The position numbers were made by a program, and so were the translations under genes. 64,000 bases of DNA from positions 27,402,165-27,466,164 of the forward strand of contig OX424564.1 of assembly GCA_949152475.1 (NCBI GenBank), given 5' to 3'. The stretch comes from Terebella lapidaria (taxonomy: Eukaryota; Annelida; Polychaeta; Terebellida; Terebellidae). Numbering within the stretch: position 1 is the first letter of the stretch; every line of letters starts with the position of its first letter. The notes under the pieces were generated by a model. It saw only the letters and a program-made list of their open reading frames with translations, was not told the DNA's origin and did no database searches. Of the stretch, positions 11,282 to 21,088 are shown in pieces.

Positions 11282-12466
11282 ATGAGTGGTGAACCAACAG
11301 AAATGGACGTGCTCAATACACGTAACACATCGGGGGAATCCACCAATGATCCTCTGCCGAACATTTCCGGCACTGAAACGGATGCTCTCATTGACAAAGA
11401 ACAGAAAGAGAAGGACGCCGAGCCGAATATCAAAAAGCGATTTCTCGGTTACTCTTCTATTGTGATTGGGACGTTAGGAATATGTTTTGGTTTGATGTTC
11501 TCTCAGCTTCTCAACCGCTTGATTCCACACTCGGAACTTAACGCCCTACGATATGCCGTCCAATTCGTGTTTTCAGTTATAATAGTGGGAGCGTCTGAGG
11601 AGAAACAAGTTCGCGTACCGAGAGAGAAGGTTGGCTGGCTGATACTGGGCTCAGTTTGCATTGTAGCTTGCAGTTATGCAAGTTATGGACAATCATACTA
11701 CCTCCCACTTGGATTGGCTCGCGTTGTTTCCAAAAGTGTGGAATTGTTCATCTTCTGCATAGTAACTTTAATACTATTTAGAAGTGTAGTAAAGGAACAA
11801 ATCGTCGCATTATGTTTGTGTATGATTGGCGCGTTGTTAGTAGTTCAACCACCTTTCATCTTTAAGAACATGGGCGAATCCCTGGTGAATTCCTCAGCCG
11901 CTCTACATTCGCCATGCAATTTGTCGCCCACGAATGTAGCGAGTACAAGCGGGAATAATACCTCAATTGTTGGATACAGTAATGCAAAGAAGGATTCTAT
12001 CATTGGATATAGTCTAACATTCGTGGAGGGTTTGGCCAACGCCATTTATGTACTAATCATCCGTTACAAGCTGAACAACTTGGACACAAAGATTGCGATG
12101 TTTTGGGTGTCGTTGACTGGAGTCTCAATTTCGATAGTTCTAATGCTCGCCACTGAGGTTCCCACGCTTCCTCATTTAAGGGTTTGTGCAATGTTTCTCG
12201 CCGGGCACATGTTGATATCTGGCAGTCACAACTTTTTTTTTGCGTTTGGATATAGGTACAGCCCTCTACTGGTGACGGGCCTTCTCGAAATGATTCAAAT
12301 ACCTGGATGTTTCGCCCTACAGTACACAATACTCTCTGGAATGTACCCGGGTCACGCCAACGTTGTTGAGATTGTGGGCGCTGTTGTTGTGATCACTGGA
12401 ATTGTCTTGGCACCGCTGATTGAAGCCGTGAAATATTATCAGGAAAAAAGAACAGAAACTGATTGA
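11282..12466 (+). CDS. DMT/EamA-superfamily transporter, SLC35G-like, copy B
   Basis: This is the paralogue of the gene at 4085-5269, with the same 394-residue length and helix layout. I count 14 nucleotide differences, of which ten change the protein: S3G, S5P, C14R, P25L, S26P, D49N, T150S, P329L, K336E and V350I. Six of the ten fall in the polar N-terminal 50 residues, with the membrane core nearly untouched. No stop or frameshift is present, so both copies look functional. Its upstream region is duplicated, so its promoter context differs from that of copy A. Confidence 0.8.
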   Translation: MSGEPTEMDVLNTRNTSGESTNDPLPNISGTETDALIDKEQKEKDAEPNIKKRFLGYSSIVIGTLGICFGLMFSQLLNRLIPHSELNALRYAVQFVFSVIIVGASEEKQVRVPREKVGWLILGSVCIVACSYASYGQSYYLPLGLARVVSKSVELFIFCIVTLILFRSVVKEQIVALCLCMIGALLVVQPPFIFKNMGESLVNSSAALHSPCNLSPTNVASTSGNNTSIVGYSNAKKDSIIGYSLTFVEGLANAIYVLIIRYKLNNLDTKIAMFWVSLTGVSISIVLMLATEVPTLPHLRVCAMFLAGHMLISGSHNFFFAFGYRYSPLLVTGLLEMIQIPGCFALQYTILSGMYPGHANVVEIVGAVVVITGIVLAPLIEAVKYYQEKRTETD

Positions 12467-12567
12467 GGTTCTCTGTGTATAGTTCGTAGTTAAATATATT
12501 ATTCCCACTATAAGCATGTAGGCTGAATTGTAATTTTGTGTGCTTTTTTGGTAGAAAGTGATTTGTC

Positions 12568-12573
12568 AATAAA
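12568..12573 (+). promoter_or_regulatory. Polyadenylation signal of transporter copy B
   Basis: AATAAA at the position matching 5369 in copy A, about 100 bp after the stop codon. Confidence 0.7.
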
Positions 12574-12769
12574 ACCTGCTCCCAAATGTGCTGATTTGAT
12601 CTATATTTTACCATTGCAAACTAGTCGTCCTCTCTTCCTCAGTCGAGTGTCTGGCGTGCTGCCTGACGGTGTTCTTTTGTGAAATCACATCTTTGCTCGC
12701 TCAATGTGTGCTAGTTTTCTTGCTGGTAACATCTTTGTACATGCTTTGTGGTATCTGACACCTTTTGCA

Positions 12770-13184
12770 AGATGTTTCTTGAAAGTGATGTCAGATCCTC
12801 GCGCAGTGGGCTGGCAGTATAAATAAAATCTGATTTATTTGGTTATTAGTGTGGTGATTTTGCCCAAAGATCAAGACAGCCATTTTAGCTGGTTTCGTAC
12901 ACCATACTTAGGTCACTTCAGATTCGAAGTATGCGTCCTCTTGACAACGTCTATTCTTTCTCGATCAGCTCCACTGTTTCTTGAAAGTGATGTCAGATCC
13001 TCGCGCAGTGGGCTGGCAGTATAAATACTGATAGCCAGCTTGGATTCAGGAAGTTCATGGAGTTGTCTCTGAGTTGCCTCATGGGTCTCGTCTCCCCAGT
13101 CCAGAGTAAATAGCCCTCTGGCTCCCGGGGAAAATTCAATGGGTCATCCATCAGGCCTGGGGGGGGGGGGGGGCTGGGGTGCAT
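12770..13184 (+). promoter_or_regulatory. Duplicated CRE-TATA promoter-like module, copy B
   Basis: TGATGTCA/TATAAATA pairs lie at 12786/12818 and 12988/13020, each with a 32-bp offset, as in copy A. The G-run after it is shorter than in copy A. Confidence 0.5.
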
Positions 13185-14439
13185 TTATCTGCTGTTCACA
13201 TGTCTGGATTGGTAGTCTTTCGTTCGTACGTACATTTATTATTTAAATATTTAATTAATCATTCAAGTCAGGTAAAATAAATGTTTTACAAATTCAAAAT
13301 TATTCGTTTTCTTCATGCCTTGCGGCTTAGATCAAGGAAAAGCAGTGAAGTAAACCGGAGTGTATTTCGGTCTCGTCCATTGCTTGACAACTGCTTTGTT
13401 GGCCTCTCGGGATGTCACTAGAACAACAGACTCATCATAATTGTACATGTCATATTCTGAAGCGATTTTTTTATTTGATTTGATTTATTTCATCACAAAA
13501 CATCAGTGATACAAACAAGTACATATACATGTACAAATACATGTACATAAAAGGGAAATATACATGACAAAATACATAGGATAATCAGGATTGTATAATG
13601 ATGAGGAGCACTAAAAAGACACCAGAAACACACGTGAGAACGCCTTATTTCCATAGTGGACCTCGGAAACTTATGAACACATGATGACAGCAAAGTGTGA
13701 TAAAATCCTTGGCATACTGGAGTAGTGTGTCATTGTCACCGTACGTCATCTTGTTAGATAATGATGTATTTTATATTCTTGACATCCATTGGTGACTATG
13801 AAGCTTATCAAACTCTTGATGTTGTTTCGTTGGGACGGTGGTTAATTGCAAAATGGACCTGAGTTGACATTTTGTTATCCATTGAAAACCATGCACTTAA
13901 ACTACATGTATACACTCTTCGGTGATCCATATACTTAACATGTAAAGGTTCTTCACAGATGCATGTTGATCTTCGTTTCCAAATTCTGACAATTTGTTCT
14001 TGACAACTCCCTTCCCTCCCCCCCCCCCAAAAAAAAAAAAACAACCCAACAGATATCTGCATTGGTGTCTGAATAATTCGTGATAAAACCACAGGTACAT
14101 ATCCTGTACCGTATTTGTGATAAATAATCGTAATTGTATACCACAACTATTAAAAATGGACGCCAGTTGGCGAAATAGCTTGGCGTAAAATATACGATTT
14201 GGCAGGGCGAGCATTTCTATACCCACCTTGCCAAATAACCTCAAAGTGTCGGCAACACCTATTGCACGTGCATTGGCTTCTTATACATTCACAGTACGTA
14301 ATACTGTGGACGCTGAAAAACTGTATTTATTGTCAGTTTTAGATAATGTGTCCTCGAATATCCTCGTGTTGTTTGAGATTAGGAATATATTCGATTGTTC
14401 CGTCTAACGACAGTTATGACGGCCAGTCGCCGATTGTTT

Positions 14440-15345
14440 GGGCGATAGGTAATTTCGGAAGGATATATCTCTGGCTTATGGAAGCCCATAGTTGACATGT
14501 GCGGGAAATTTTTGTTGTGTTTTTTCTTGTAAAAACCTTGCACGTTCGAACGTAGAAAGTTCAAAGCTACCACGTTCGCACGTGGAAGCATTTAGCGCTA
14601 TCACGTTCGCATGTGGTGACTTTAAAACTTATCACGTTCGCACGTAGAACGGTTTTAGGCTTCCACGTTCACACGTAGAGAGTCCAAAGCTACCACGTTC
14701 ACACGTGGAATCAATATATGCTTTCACGTTCTCACGTAGAAACTTAAAAACCTATCACGTTCGAGCGTAGAAAGATGTAGGTTTCCACATTCACACGTAG
14801 AAAGTTTCAAAGCTACGTTCACACGTGGAAACATTATATGCTTTCACGTTCGCACGTAGAAATTTTAAAACCTACCACGTTCGAACGTAGAAAGATGTAG
14901 GTTTCCACGTTCACACGTAGAAAGTTTCAAAGCTACCACGTTCACACGTGGAAGCATTTATACCTTACCACGTTCGCACGTAGAAAGATTTACGTTTCTA
15001 CGTTCACACGTAGAAAGATTCAAAGCTACCACGTTCACACGTGAAAGCATTTGATGCTACCACACCCAAATCTTTGCACGTGCGAACGTGGTAGGTCCTG
15101 AAGTTTCCCTGTGCGAACGTGGAAGCGTTAAATGTTCCCACGTGTGAACGTGATAACCTAGGACTTTCCACGTGTGAACGCAATAGCCTAAACTGTTTCT
15201 ACGTGCGAACGTGATAGTGTTAAATGCTTCCACGTTCGAACGTGCTAGGTTTTTGCTGGAAAAGACATAGAATTTTTTTACGCGCATGTCACCTATGGGC
15301 TTCCGTACTGGGTAGATACATTAGCGATAAATTTCAGCCCCCGTC
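14440..15345. mobile_element. Foldback element built of ~23 palindromic 31-bp units
   Basis: About 17 units with the core CACGTTCGCACGTAG start near 14541, 14571, 14602, 14633, 14664 and so on to about 15030, one every 30-31 bp. From about 15076 the units run in the opposite orientation (core ACGTGCGAACGTGGTAG near 15076, 15109, 15138, 15168, 15199 and 15230). The cores are near-palindromes; ACGTTCGAACGT is perfect. Outer sequences with GGAAGCCCATAG near 14478 and its complement near 15292 form imperfect inverted ends. There is no coding sequence. It sits where copy B of the 7.28 kb unit stops. Confidence 0.82.
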
Positions 15346-15640
15346 AATGTTTGGAATGGACAGCTGGAGCTATACAACAAATTTCGTTCAATACCCACAT
15401 TCATTCCATCGCTGTATATCATGTTCTATGTCACCTTTTCATATGTACCATTTATATGCCTACTAGTCGAATTCTTCGGATGCGCTTGAAATACGCTCAC
15501 GTTGAGAGCTTTCAAAAGCAGCTCTCAGTCTCTTTCACTCTTTCACATTTCACAATGCGAAGCAATTCATGTTATATTTCAAGAATAGCCCCAAGGTTAA
15601 AACTCGTGGATATATCTTTTTTTTACCTAGAATTTTAGGT
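15346..15640. other. Non-coding sequence related to 50740-50990
   Basis: The stretch with TGTATATCATGTTCTATGTC near 15413 matches the one near 50761, and later matches (AGCAATTCATGT near 15560, AACAATTCATCTG near 50931) keep the order. This is probably the normal continuation of the unit beyond the foldback element. No gene is seen. Confidence 0.5.
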
Positions 15641-16416
15641 TACCGAACATATGGTCTGATAACCTATTGTCGTCGCGTTGCGTCCGTCCGTCCGTCCGTC
15701 TAGCCGGGCAAACGAGGAAAGGCACACAACTATGAGTTATACACAAATGTCTTCTTGTGTGCCTATTTTTGGGACTTGAGTGCCTATTTTAGATAGGAAA
15801 TTCAACATGTAAGAGGCACACAATGATAGGTCCGTAAGTACGTCCGTCCATCTAGCCGTCCGTCCGTCCACTTTTTTACCCTTAAATTCAAGGTCCAATC
15901 TTTCTGAAAATTTGGGAAAAGATACCTCAAAATATTTCGAGAGGGAGGTATTTTCGATTTTTTGATTTCTCAATTTTTCTCAAAATGGCGGCCGTTTTTG
16001 TCGAAAAACGCTCAGTTTTGAAATTTGACGGCCATTTTCTCAAAAACCGTCTGATCAGTTATGAGATTTTTGTTTAAAAAGATTTCTCTCATGTAGCTTT
16101 GTGACGTGCATGAGTTTCGCTGCCCTTGAATCGCCGGTCTTCGTGTGGCGGCCATTTCGAATGGCGGCGTTTTGAGTGATTTCCAACCAAAAAAAAAAAA
16201 TTCTAACTCAATTTTTCCTTCATAATGGGAACTGTATGGAGTAAACTTCTAAAACACCTCAAGTTAGAGCTTCAATATTGGCACATTCAAATAGGAATTC
16301 ATGTATTTTGGTTTCGGTGGTGACCTTGAATTTGACCATTAATGACCTCAAAAGGTCAAAACGACCTTTTTTTGTCCAAAAAAAACAACAACAACAAAAA
16401 AAAACCCCGTCAATTT
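15641..16416. repeat. GTCC-rich and GGCGGCCATTTT-type degenerate repeats
   Basis: CGTCCGTCCGTC tracts occur at 15685-15705 and 15840-15872. They are followed by stretches with GGCGGCCATTTT-like words near 15985, 16030 and 16150; the block at 16020-16140 recurs in diverged form at 17945-18060. An A-rich tract lies near 16376-16405. No gene is seen. Confidence 0.6.
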
Positions 16417-16881
16417 GACGCCAGTGTGTCTTTTGATAAATTATTGGGTCGGGCTTTGTTTCTGTTGCAAAATGTTGTATTTTAACGTTTGTTATTGGAA
16501 TCATCGGAATTTGCTGTATTGATGGTAATAGATTGATACTTACATTCATACCACTGAGCCGGTGTCACTGCTGGCGGACGTTAAATCTGTCCCCGAGGAT
16601 ACCATCAACTCAGTAGCCGTTTGGTTGTGATTAGGTACTTATGTACTTGTCATGTATCTATTCCATGAGGTTTGTTTCGGATTTCTGAATCATTTTCATA
16701 GGTTGTTGGGCAGTTGTATACTAATTCCATCAAGTGTACAGTAGAAACAACTACATTTAGCACACTGTCTGCCCCTGATGACGCCAGTGTGTCTTTTGAT
16801 AAATTATTTGGTCGGGCTTTGTTTCTGTTGCAAAATGTTGTATTTTAACGTTTGTTATTGGAATCATCGGAATTTGCTGTA
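16417..16881. repeat. ~100-bp direct repeat (offset 363 bp), second copy interrupted by a transposon
   Basis: Sequence starting GACGCCAGTGTGTCTTTTGA at 16417 recurs at 16780. The first copy runs uninterrupted through TTGCTGTATTG to about 16546. The second is split after TGTA by the foldback element and resumes at 17914. Confidence 0.85.
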
Positions 16882-17909
16882 CACCATGCAACATATCTTA
16901 AGGCGGTGACTGACCTAGTTCTTTTGTCTAGGGGTCAGGTCATGTTATTGTCACCGACTTGTGCTCAGATTTTTTGGAAGAAAGATCAACACACGGTAAG
17001 AAAAATGCAATTTCTGTAACATAACGCATATATATTATAACTGAGGGGGATGATACGATGTCCGAGATACTACTACAAATTTATGTATTTCACAAATATT
17101 TGTATGAGCTGAAATTCCCCAGAAATAAGGTTTCTTCCATCAATATTTACCCCAATTTTGACACGGTGATTACGTTCATTGTCATTTTCAATAAATTCTG
17201 CACATTGTTTTTCGATAATCTGTACACGGGAGTTAAGATAATCATCTCATGTTTCATATATCCTGCGCATACACTTCAATATATTGAAATGTTGCACTTA
17301 TTCCTAAATTACTACACACGCTTGTCGTGTCACCGATTTGAGTCAAGCGTCACCGACTTAAGATGTTAGTTGCTAATTGTACAGTTAAACTCATTCAACC
17401 AGTGTTTATGTTATACCCAAAATGTAAACCTAAGTCGGTGACGCTTGACTCAAATCGGTGACACGACAAGCATGTGGAATAATTTAGGAATAACTGAGAA
17501 ATTACAAGATATTAGTGCATATGGGCAGGGTGTATGAAACATGAGATGATTATCTTAACTTCCGTGTGCAGATTATCTAAATACAATGTGCATAATTTAT
17601 TGAAAATGACCATGAATGTGATCACCGTTTCAAAATTGGGGTAAACATTGATGGAAGAAACCTTATTTCTGGGGAGTTTCAGCCCCTACAAATATTTGTG
17701 AAGTAAATAAATTTGTAGTAGTAACTCGGACATCGTATCATCTACCTCAGTTATTATATATATGCGTTATGTTGCAGAAATTGCATTTTTCTTACCTTGT
17801 GTTTATCTTCCTTCCAAAAAATCTGAGCACAAGTCGGTGACAATAACATGACCTCACCCCAAGACAAAGGAACTAGGTCAGTCACCGCTTCAAGATATGT
17901 TGCAGGGTG
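16882..17909. mobile_element. Foldback DNA transposon (non-autonomous), copy 2
   Basis: This 1028-bp element is the same family as 1370-2396, in the opposite relative orientation. It has CACCATGCAACA and TGCAGGGTG ends and two inverted halves. It is flanked by TGTA on both sides (16878-16881 and 17910-17913). The empty paralogue at 16515-16522 has one TGTA, confirming a 4-bp target duplication. No protein-coding capacity is recognised. Confidence 0.88.
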
Positions 17910-17913
17910 TGTA

Positions 17914-18662
17914 TTGGTCGTAATAGATTGATACTTACATTGAGACTGGCGGCCATTTTCTGAAAAACTTTTCAGACAGTTTTCAGATTTTTGTTTGTAA
18001 AGATCCCCCTTATGTACCTTTCCGACATGTATAAGTTTTTTTCCCTTGAATCGCTCAAAGTGGGCCATTTTGGCCCAAACTTTGCCCAAATGGGATTTCC
18101 CCATGTTAATTTCTACAATGCTTTATGATGGGACCCATTATTGCTAATATCTCACTTAATATTGAGATTAGATATTAGGAATCAATTGTGGACATATAGG
18201 AAATGATATATGCTGAATTTTCTGGTGACCTTGAATTTCACCTCCGACCTAATTTTCAAGGTCACAGGACAAAATATCTCAGGCTAATATCTCGCTTCTT
18301 ATCGACTTTATAGCTTGGGAATCATTTGTGGACATAAAGGAAATTTTATACATTGACTATTCTGATGACCTTGAATTTGGCCTTGATCTCATTTTTAAGG
18401 TCAGAGCACAAAATGGCCAATATCTCGCTTATTATCGACTTTACAGCTTAGGAATCAATTCTGGATAGGGAATGATGCATGTTGAAAGTTCTCGTGACTT
18501 TGAATTTGACCTTTGACCTTATTTTCAAGCTCAGAGAACAAAGTGGCTAATATCTCGCTTATTATCAACTTTACAGCTTAGGAGTCAATTGTGGACATAT
18601 CAACTTTAAAGCTTGGGAATCAATTGTGGACATATAGAAAATGATATATGTCGAATATTCTT
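17914..18662. repeat. Degenerate ~120-bp satellite
   Basis: Words such as AATATCTCGCTTATTATCGA, GGAATCAATTGTGGACATA and GACCTTGAATTTGACC recur about every 120 bp between 18130 and 18650. The array resumes at 19366-19500 beyond the GC-rich cassette. No gene is seen. Confidence 0.75.
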
Positions 18663-19365
18663 GTGGCGATTTCGCCCAAGATTGCGATAGGAGTTTGGTT
18701 GTTGACACTATTCTTTTGTCTGCTTCTGTTCAAAGCTCGTGTGTTGCCACGGCAACCCACCGTCTTTCTCTCACTCCACTATACTGAAACAATAGTCTTA
18801 CGTCATCCCTTGCTCTCATGCGCTGGCAGTATAAATATTGCCAGCCCGCTTTGTCCACACGCAGTTGTCTCAGAGCTAGCAAGGCAAGGGACGACGGAGG
18901 GCATGGCCACGTGTCTACGTCCCCTTTTTCCGGCTAAGGTGAGCTCGTAAGGGCCCCGGGCGCAATTTCCAAACGGGGGCCCAGGAGGGAGGTTACGTAG
19001 GTCCGCGGGACACACTACCTATGGACTAGCGGCCTCTCGCCCTGGGATTGTCCGACACAGGCTCTGGCAGACTGTCGGGCTGTTTGTCCCTGCGGCAGTG
19101 CCGTCGGCGAGGCTGGCCATTAACACGCCCATGTTCGAGGTTCTGGGGCGCTGCTCGCATGGCGTCTCGGGCTCAACACAACGGGCTACATTACCATAAC
19201 TAATGTATTTTGTATGTCTATGATGTGTTATGATGTGATGTATGACGGCCGGATTTGTCTGGACGGACTGTTACCTGGTTATTGTCATAGTAATCACGAC
19301 GTCTGCCAAGACCGTGCCTACGCGCAGGGCGTTTGCAACCCAGGTAGCGGGCGTCAAACGTTACA
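18663..19365 (+). promoter_or_regulatory. Promoter/first-exon-like GC-rich cassette inside the satellite
   Basis: In order there are an RFX X-box palindrome GTTGCCACGGCAAC (18743-18756), a CRE-like TTACGTCA (18798-18805), TATAAATA 32 bp later (18830-18837), and an ATGGCC start context at 18902 opening MATCLRPLFPAK that ends at a consensus donor (AAG/GTGAGC near 18939). The cassette resembles the modules at 5.6, 12.8 and 33.3 kb and, further down, the stretch at 42.55-42.75 kb (GGGAGGTT, ACAGGCTCTG). No downstream exon could be joined, so the gene, if any, is unknown. Confidence 0.4.
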
Positions 19366-19852
19366 TTCTCATGACCTTGAAGTTGACCTTTGACCTTATT
19401 TTCAACGTCAGAGCACAAAATGGCAAATATCTCGCTCATTATCGACTTAACTATCTAGGAATCAATTGTGAACATATAGAAAAACAATGTTCCCCTTGGG
19501 CAGATGTTGTCAAAAAATTACCACTTCAGACTTTGAGAGCTTAACACTATACATTTCTCCGGTATCCTTTCTTCGCCTTTGGGCAAATTTTTCAATTGGT
19601 CTCGTGAATACATCCAGTGTGAAGCGCATTGCATGCTTGGGTGGTGCTATGCGTCTTTCTGAGTAAGAAAAGGTCAAAAACTAGACTCATGTATCTCTGA
19701 TTGAATACAGAAAAATGTTATGATGGACGTGCTAGCTTGGGATAGACCGAGTGGCGATTTTGCCAAAGATCAAGCAGACATTCTATTCGCTTTCGAACAC
19801 CATTCTCAGGCCACTTATATTTCATGCATGCGTCATCTATATTGATTCATTC
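19366..19852. repeat. Satellite end and start of the diverged third unit copy
   Basis: Bases 19366-19500 are another satellite unit. From about 19715 the sequence resembles 3920-3940 (AATGTTATGATGGACGTGCT) and then, from 19750, the stretch at 5650-5740 (GGCGATTTTGCCAAAGATCA). The transporter gene expected between them is absent. The stretch ends at the gypsy insertion. Confidence 0.5.
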
Positions 19853-20585
19853 TGTGAAGAATATCGTTCACGGCCGATATCAAGCCGGTTTAACTGGGTC
19901 GTCGTGTGATACAATAAGCCGGCAGTTTCAATTTAACTGTTTATTGTGGTGATAAAGACTGATGATCAATCACGCACAATCAGGGTCGCACTCTCACCTA
20001 CGTCGGGTGATATCCCAGTCTATATTTCTATATTCCTAATATAGTCCTTTATACAACTTGCACATATATCCGATAGATTATATATATTAATATCGACAGT
20101 CTCACAGGAACTTTTGTATATACGTCCTGCCACTGGGATGTTCACTTCACTTCTGCGCAGTATACTGGGGCCGAGGGACCATGTGGCTGTGTAATTTCCC
20201 GCCAAGTGTAAGCGGTGTTGTGATAGGTTGAATGTGTGGTGCAATGCGCTGATGTCACCGGGAAAGTGGGTTTCCCCGGCTCGTGTCAATACTTGGAATG
20301 CCTGTATGTGTGCACGTGATGTATGGAGTATGTGTGTCAAGTTCTATGTTTAGAAGTCAGTGCATGTGAAGGTCAAGGTCGAGTAAACGGGGCCGAGTGT
20401 ACTGAGCTAGCGGGGCCGCAGGTGCGTGGTTTGACCTGTGTATGTAACCATGACTACATGGAGTTTATGCTTGTGATCGTATAGTGTGTACTTGTCCTGT
20501 ATGTAAGTCATGTAGAATGAATGTTTGTTGTGGAAATGTGTAGTGCGCGGGAGGGACGGGAGTAACAGTCGCTAAAATTACTACA
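19853..20585 (-). repeat. 3' LTR of the gypsy element
   Basis: 733 bp, reading identical to the other LTR. The small open frame at 20020-20340 occurs in both LTRs and is not taken as a gene. Confidence 0.95.
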
Positions 20586-21088
20586 TAACACCCCTTCATT
20601 AATCCTACGCCCTCGGGATTACCCTCCCCGGACCCTACCGTCGCCAAAAACTAAACAATAAAAAGCTAAAAAGTCCTAAAGGTCAAACCCAAAAACACTC
20701 ACACACACACGCCGCGCGAAATGCGAAAACACTTCATACAATAAAAATTCCTAACTGTCAAAATAAACGTCAGCAGTCAGTCCGTCAGCCGTCTCTACGA
20801 TGATACATATACAAATACATGCACAACAATGAATGGAATGTATGATATGGAATGATAAACAAAACTCCTCGACGTTTCAAAGCGAAACGGAACTATAACT
20901 TTAAGAGTCTACTGAACTGAAATAAAATGTAGATTAAATTTAACTAAAATTACATGTATAAAAACAAAAAGCCATGACTAGGATATTAAATGTATATGTA
21001 CACTATTTACAATATATATATGCCGTGACCAGAATTGTTTTGGTCACTCGGGGCCGCATCAAAGGGGCCGAACAGTTCGGGGTCGTAT
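20586..21088 (-). other. 3' untranslated part of the gypsy element
   Basis: Between ORF3 and the 3' LTR. It includes the presumed polypurine tract beside 20586 (minus-strand GAAGGGGTGTTA). No gene is seen. Confidence 0.6.

Larger units (their letters stand above)
7282..14410. repeat. Copy B of the ~7.28 kb tandem segmental duplication
   Basis: This copy is collinear with copy A at roughly 1-2% divergence by eye. It lacks the 1.03 kb foldback transposon, so it preserves that insertion's empty site near 8650, and it has a private 991 bp internal duplication. The stretches 7282-8690, 8860-9260 and 13190-14410 contain no gene that I can support. The short open frames there are shared with copy A but have no recognisable product. 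Confidence 0.93.

Noticed and set aside
14541-15245. Regular ~31-bp repeats resembling a CRISPR array
   Set aside because: There are no unique spacers of constant length, the units are palindromic and reverse direction, no cas genes are present, and the setting is eukaryotic.
18648-18950. 100-codon plus-strand frame with a hydrophobic start
   Set aside because: It begins in the satellite and crosses the TATA box of the cassette, so it is unlikely to be translated as one frame.
20020-20340. 106-codon frame found twice (also 32676-32996)
   Set aside because: It lies within the LTRs; the duplication is that of the LTR, and no domain is present.
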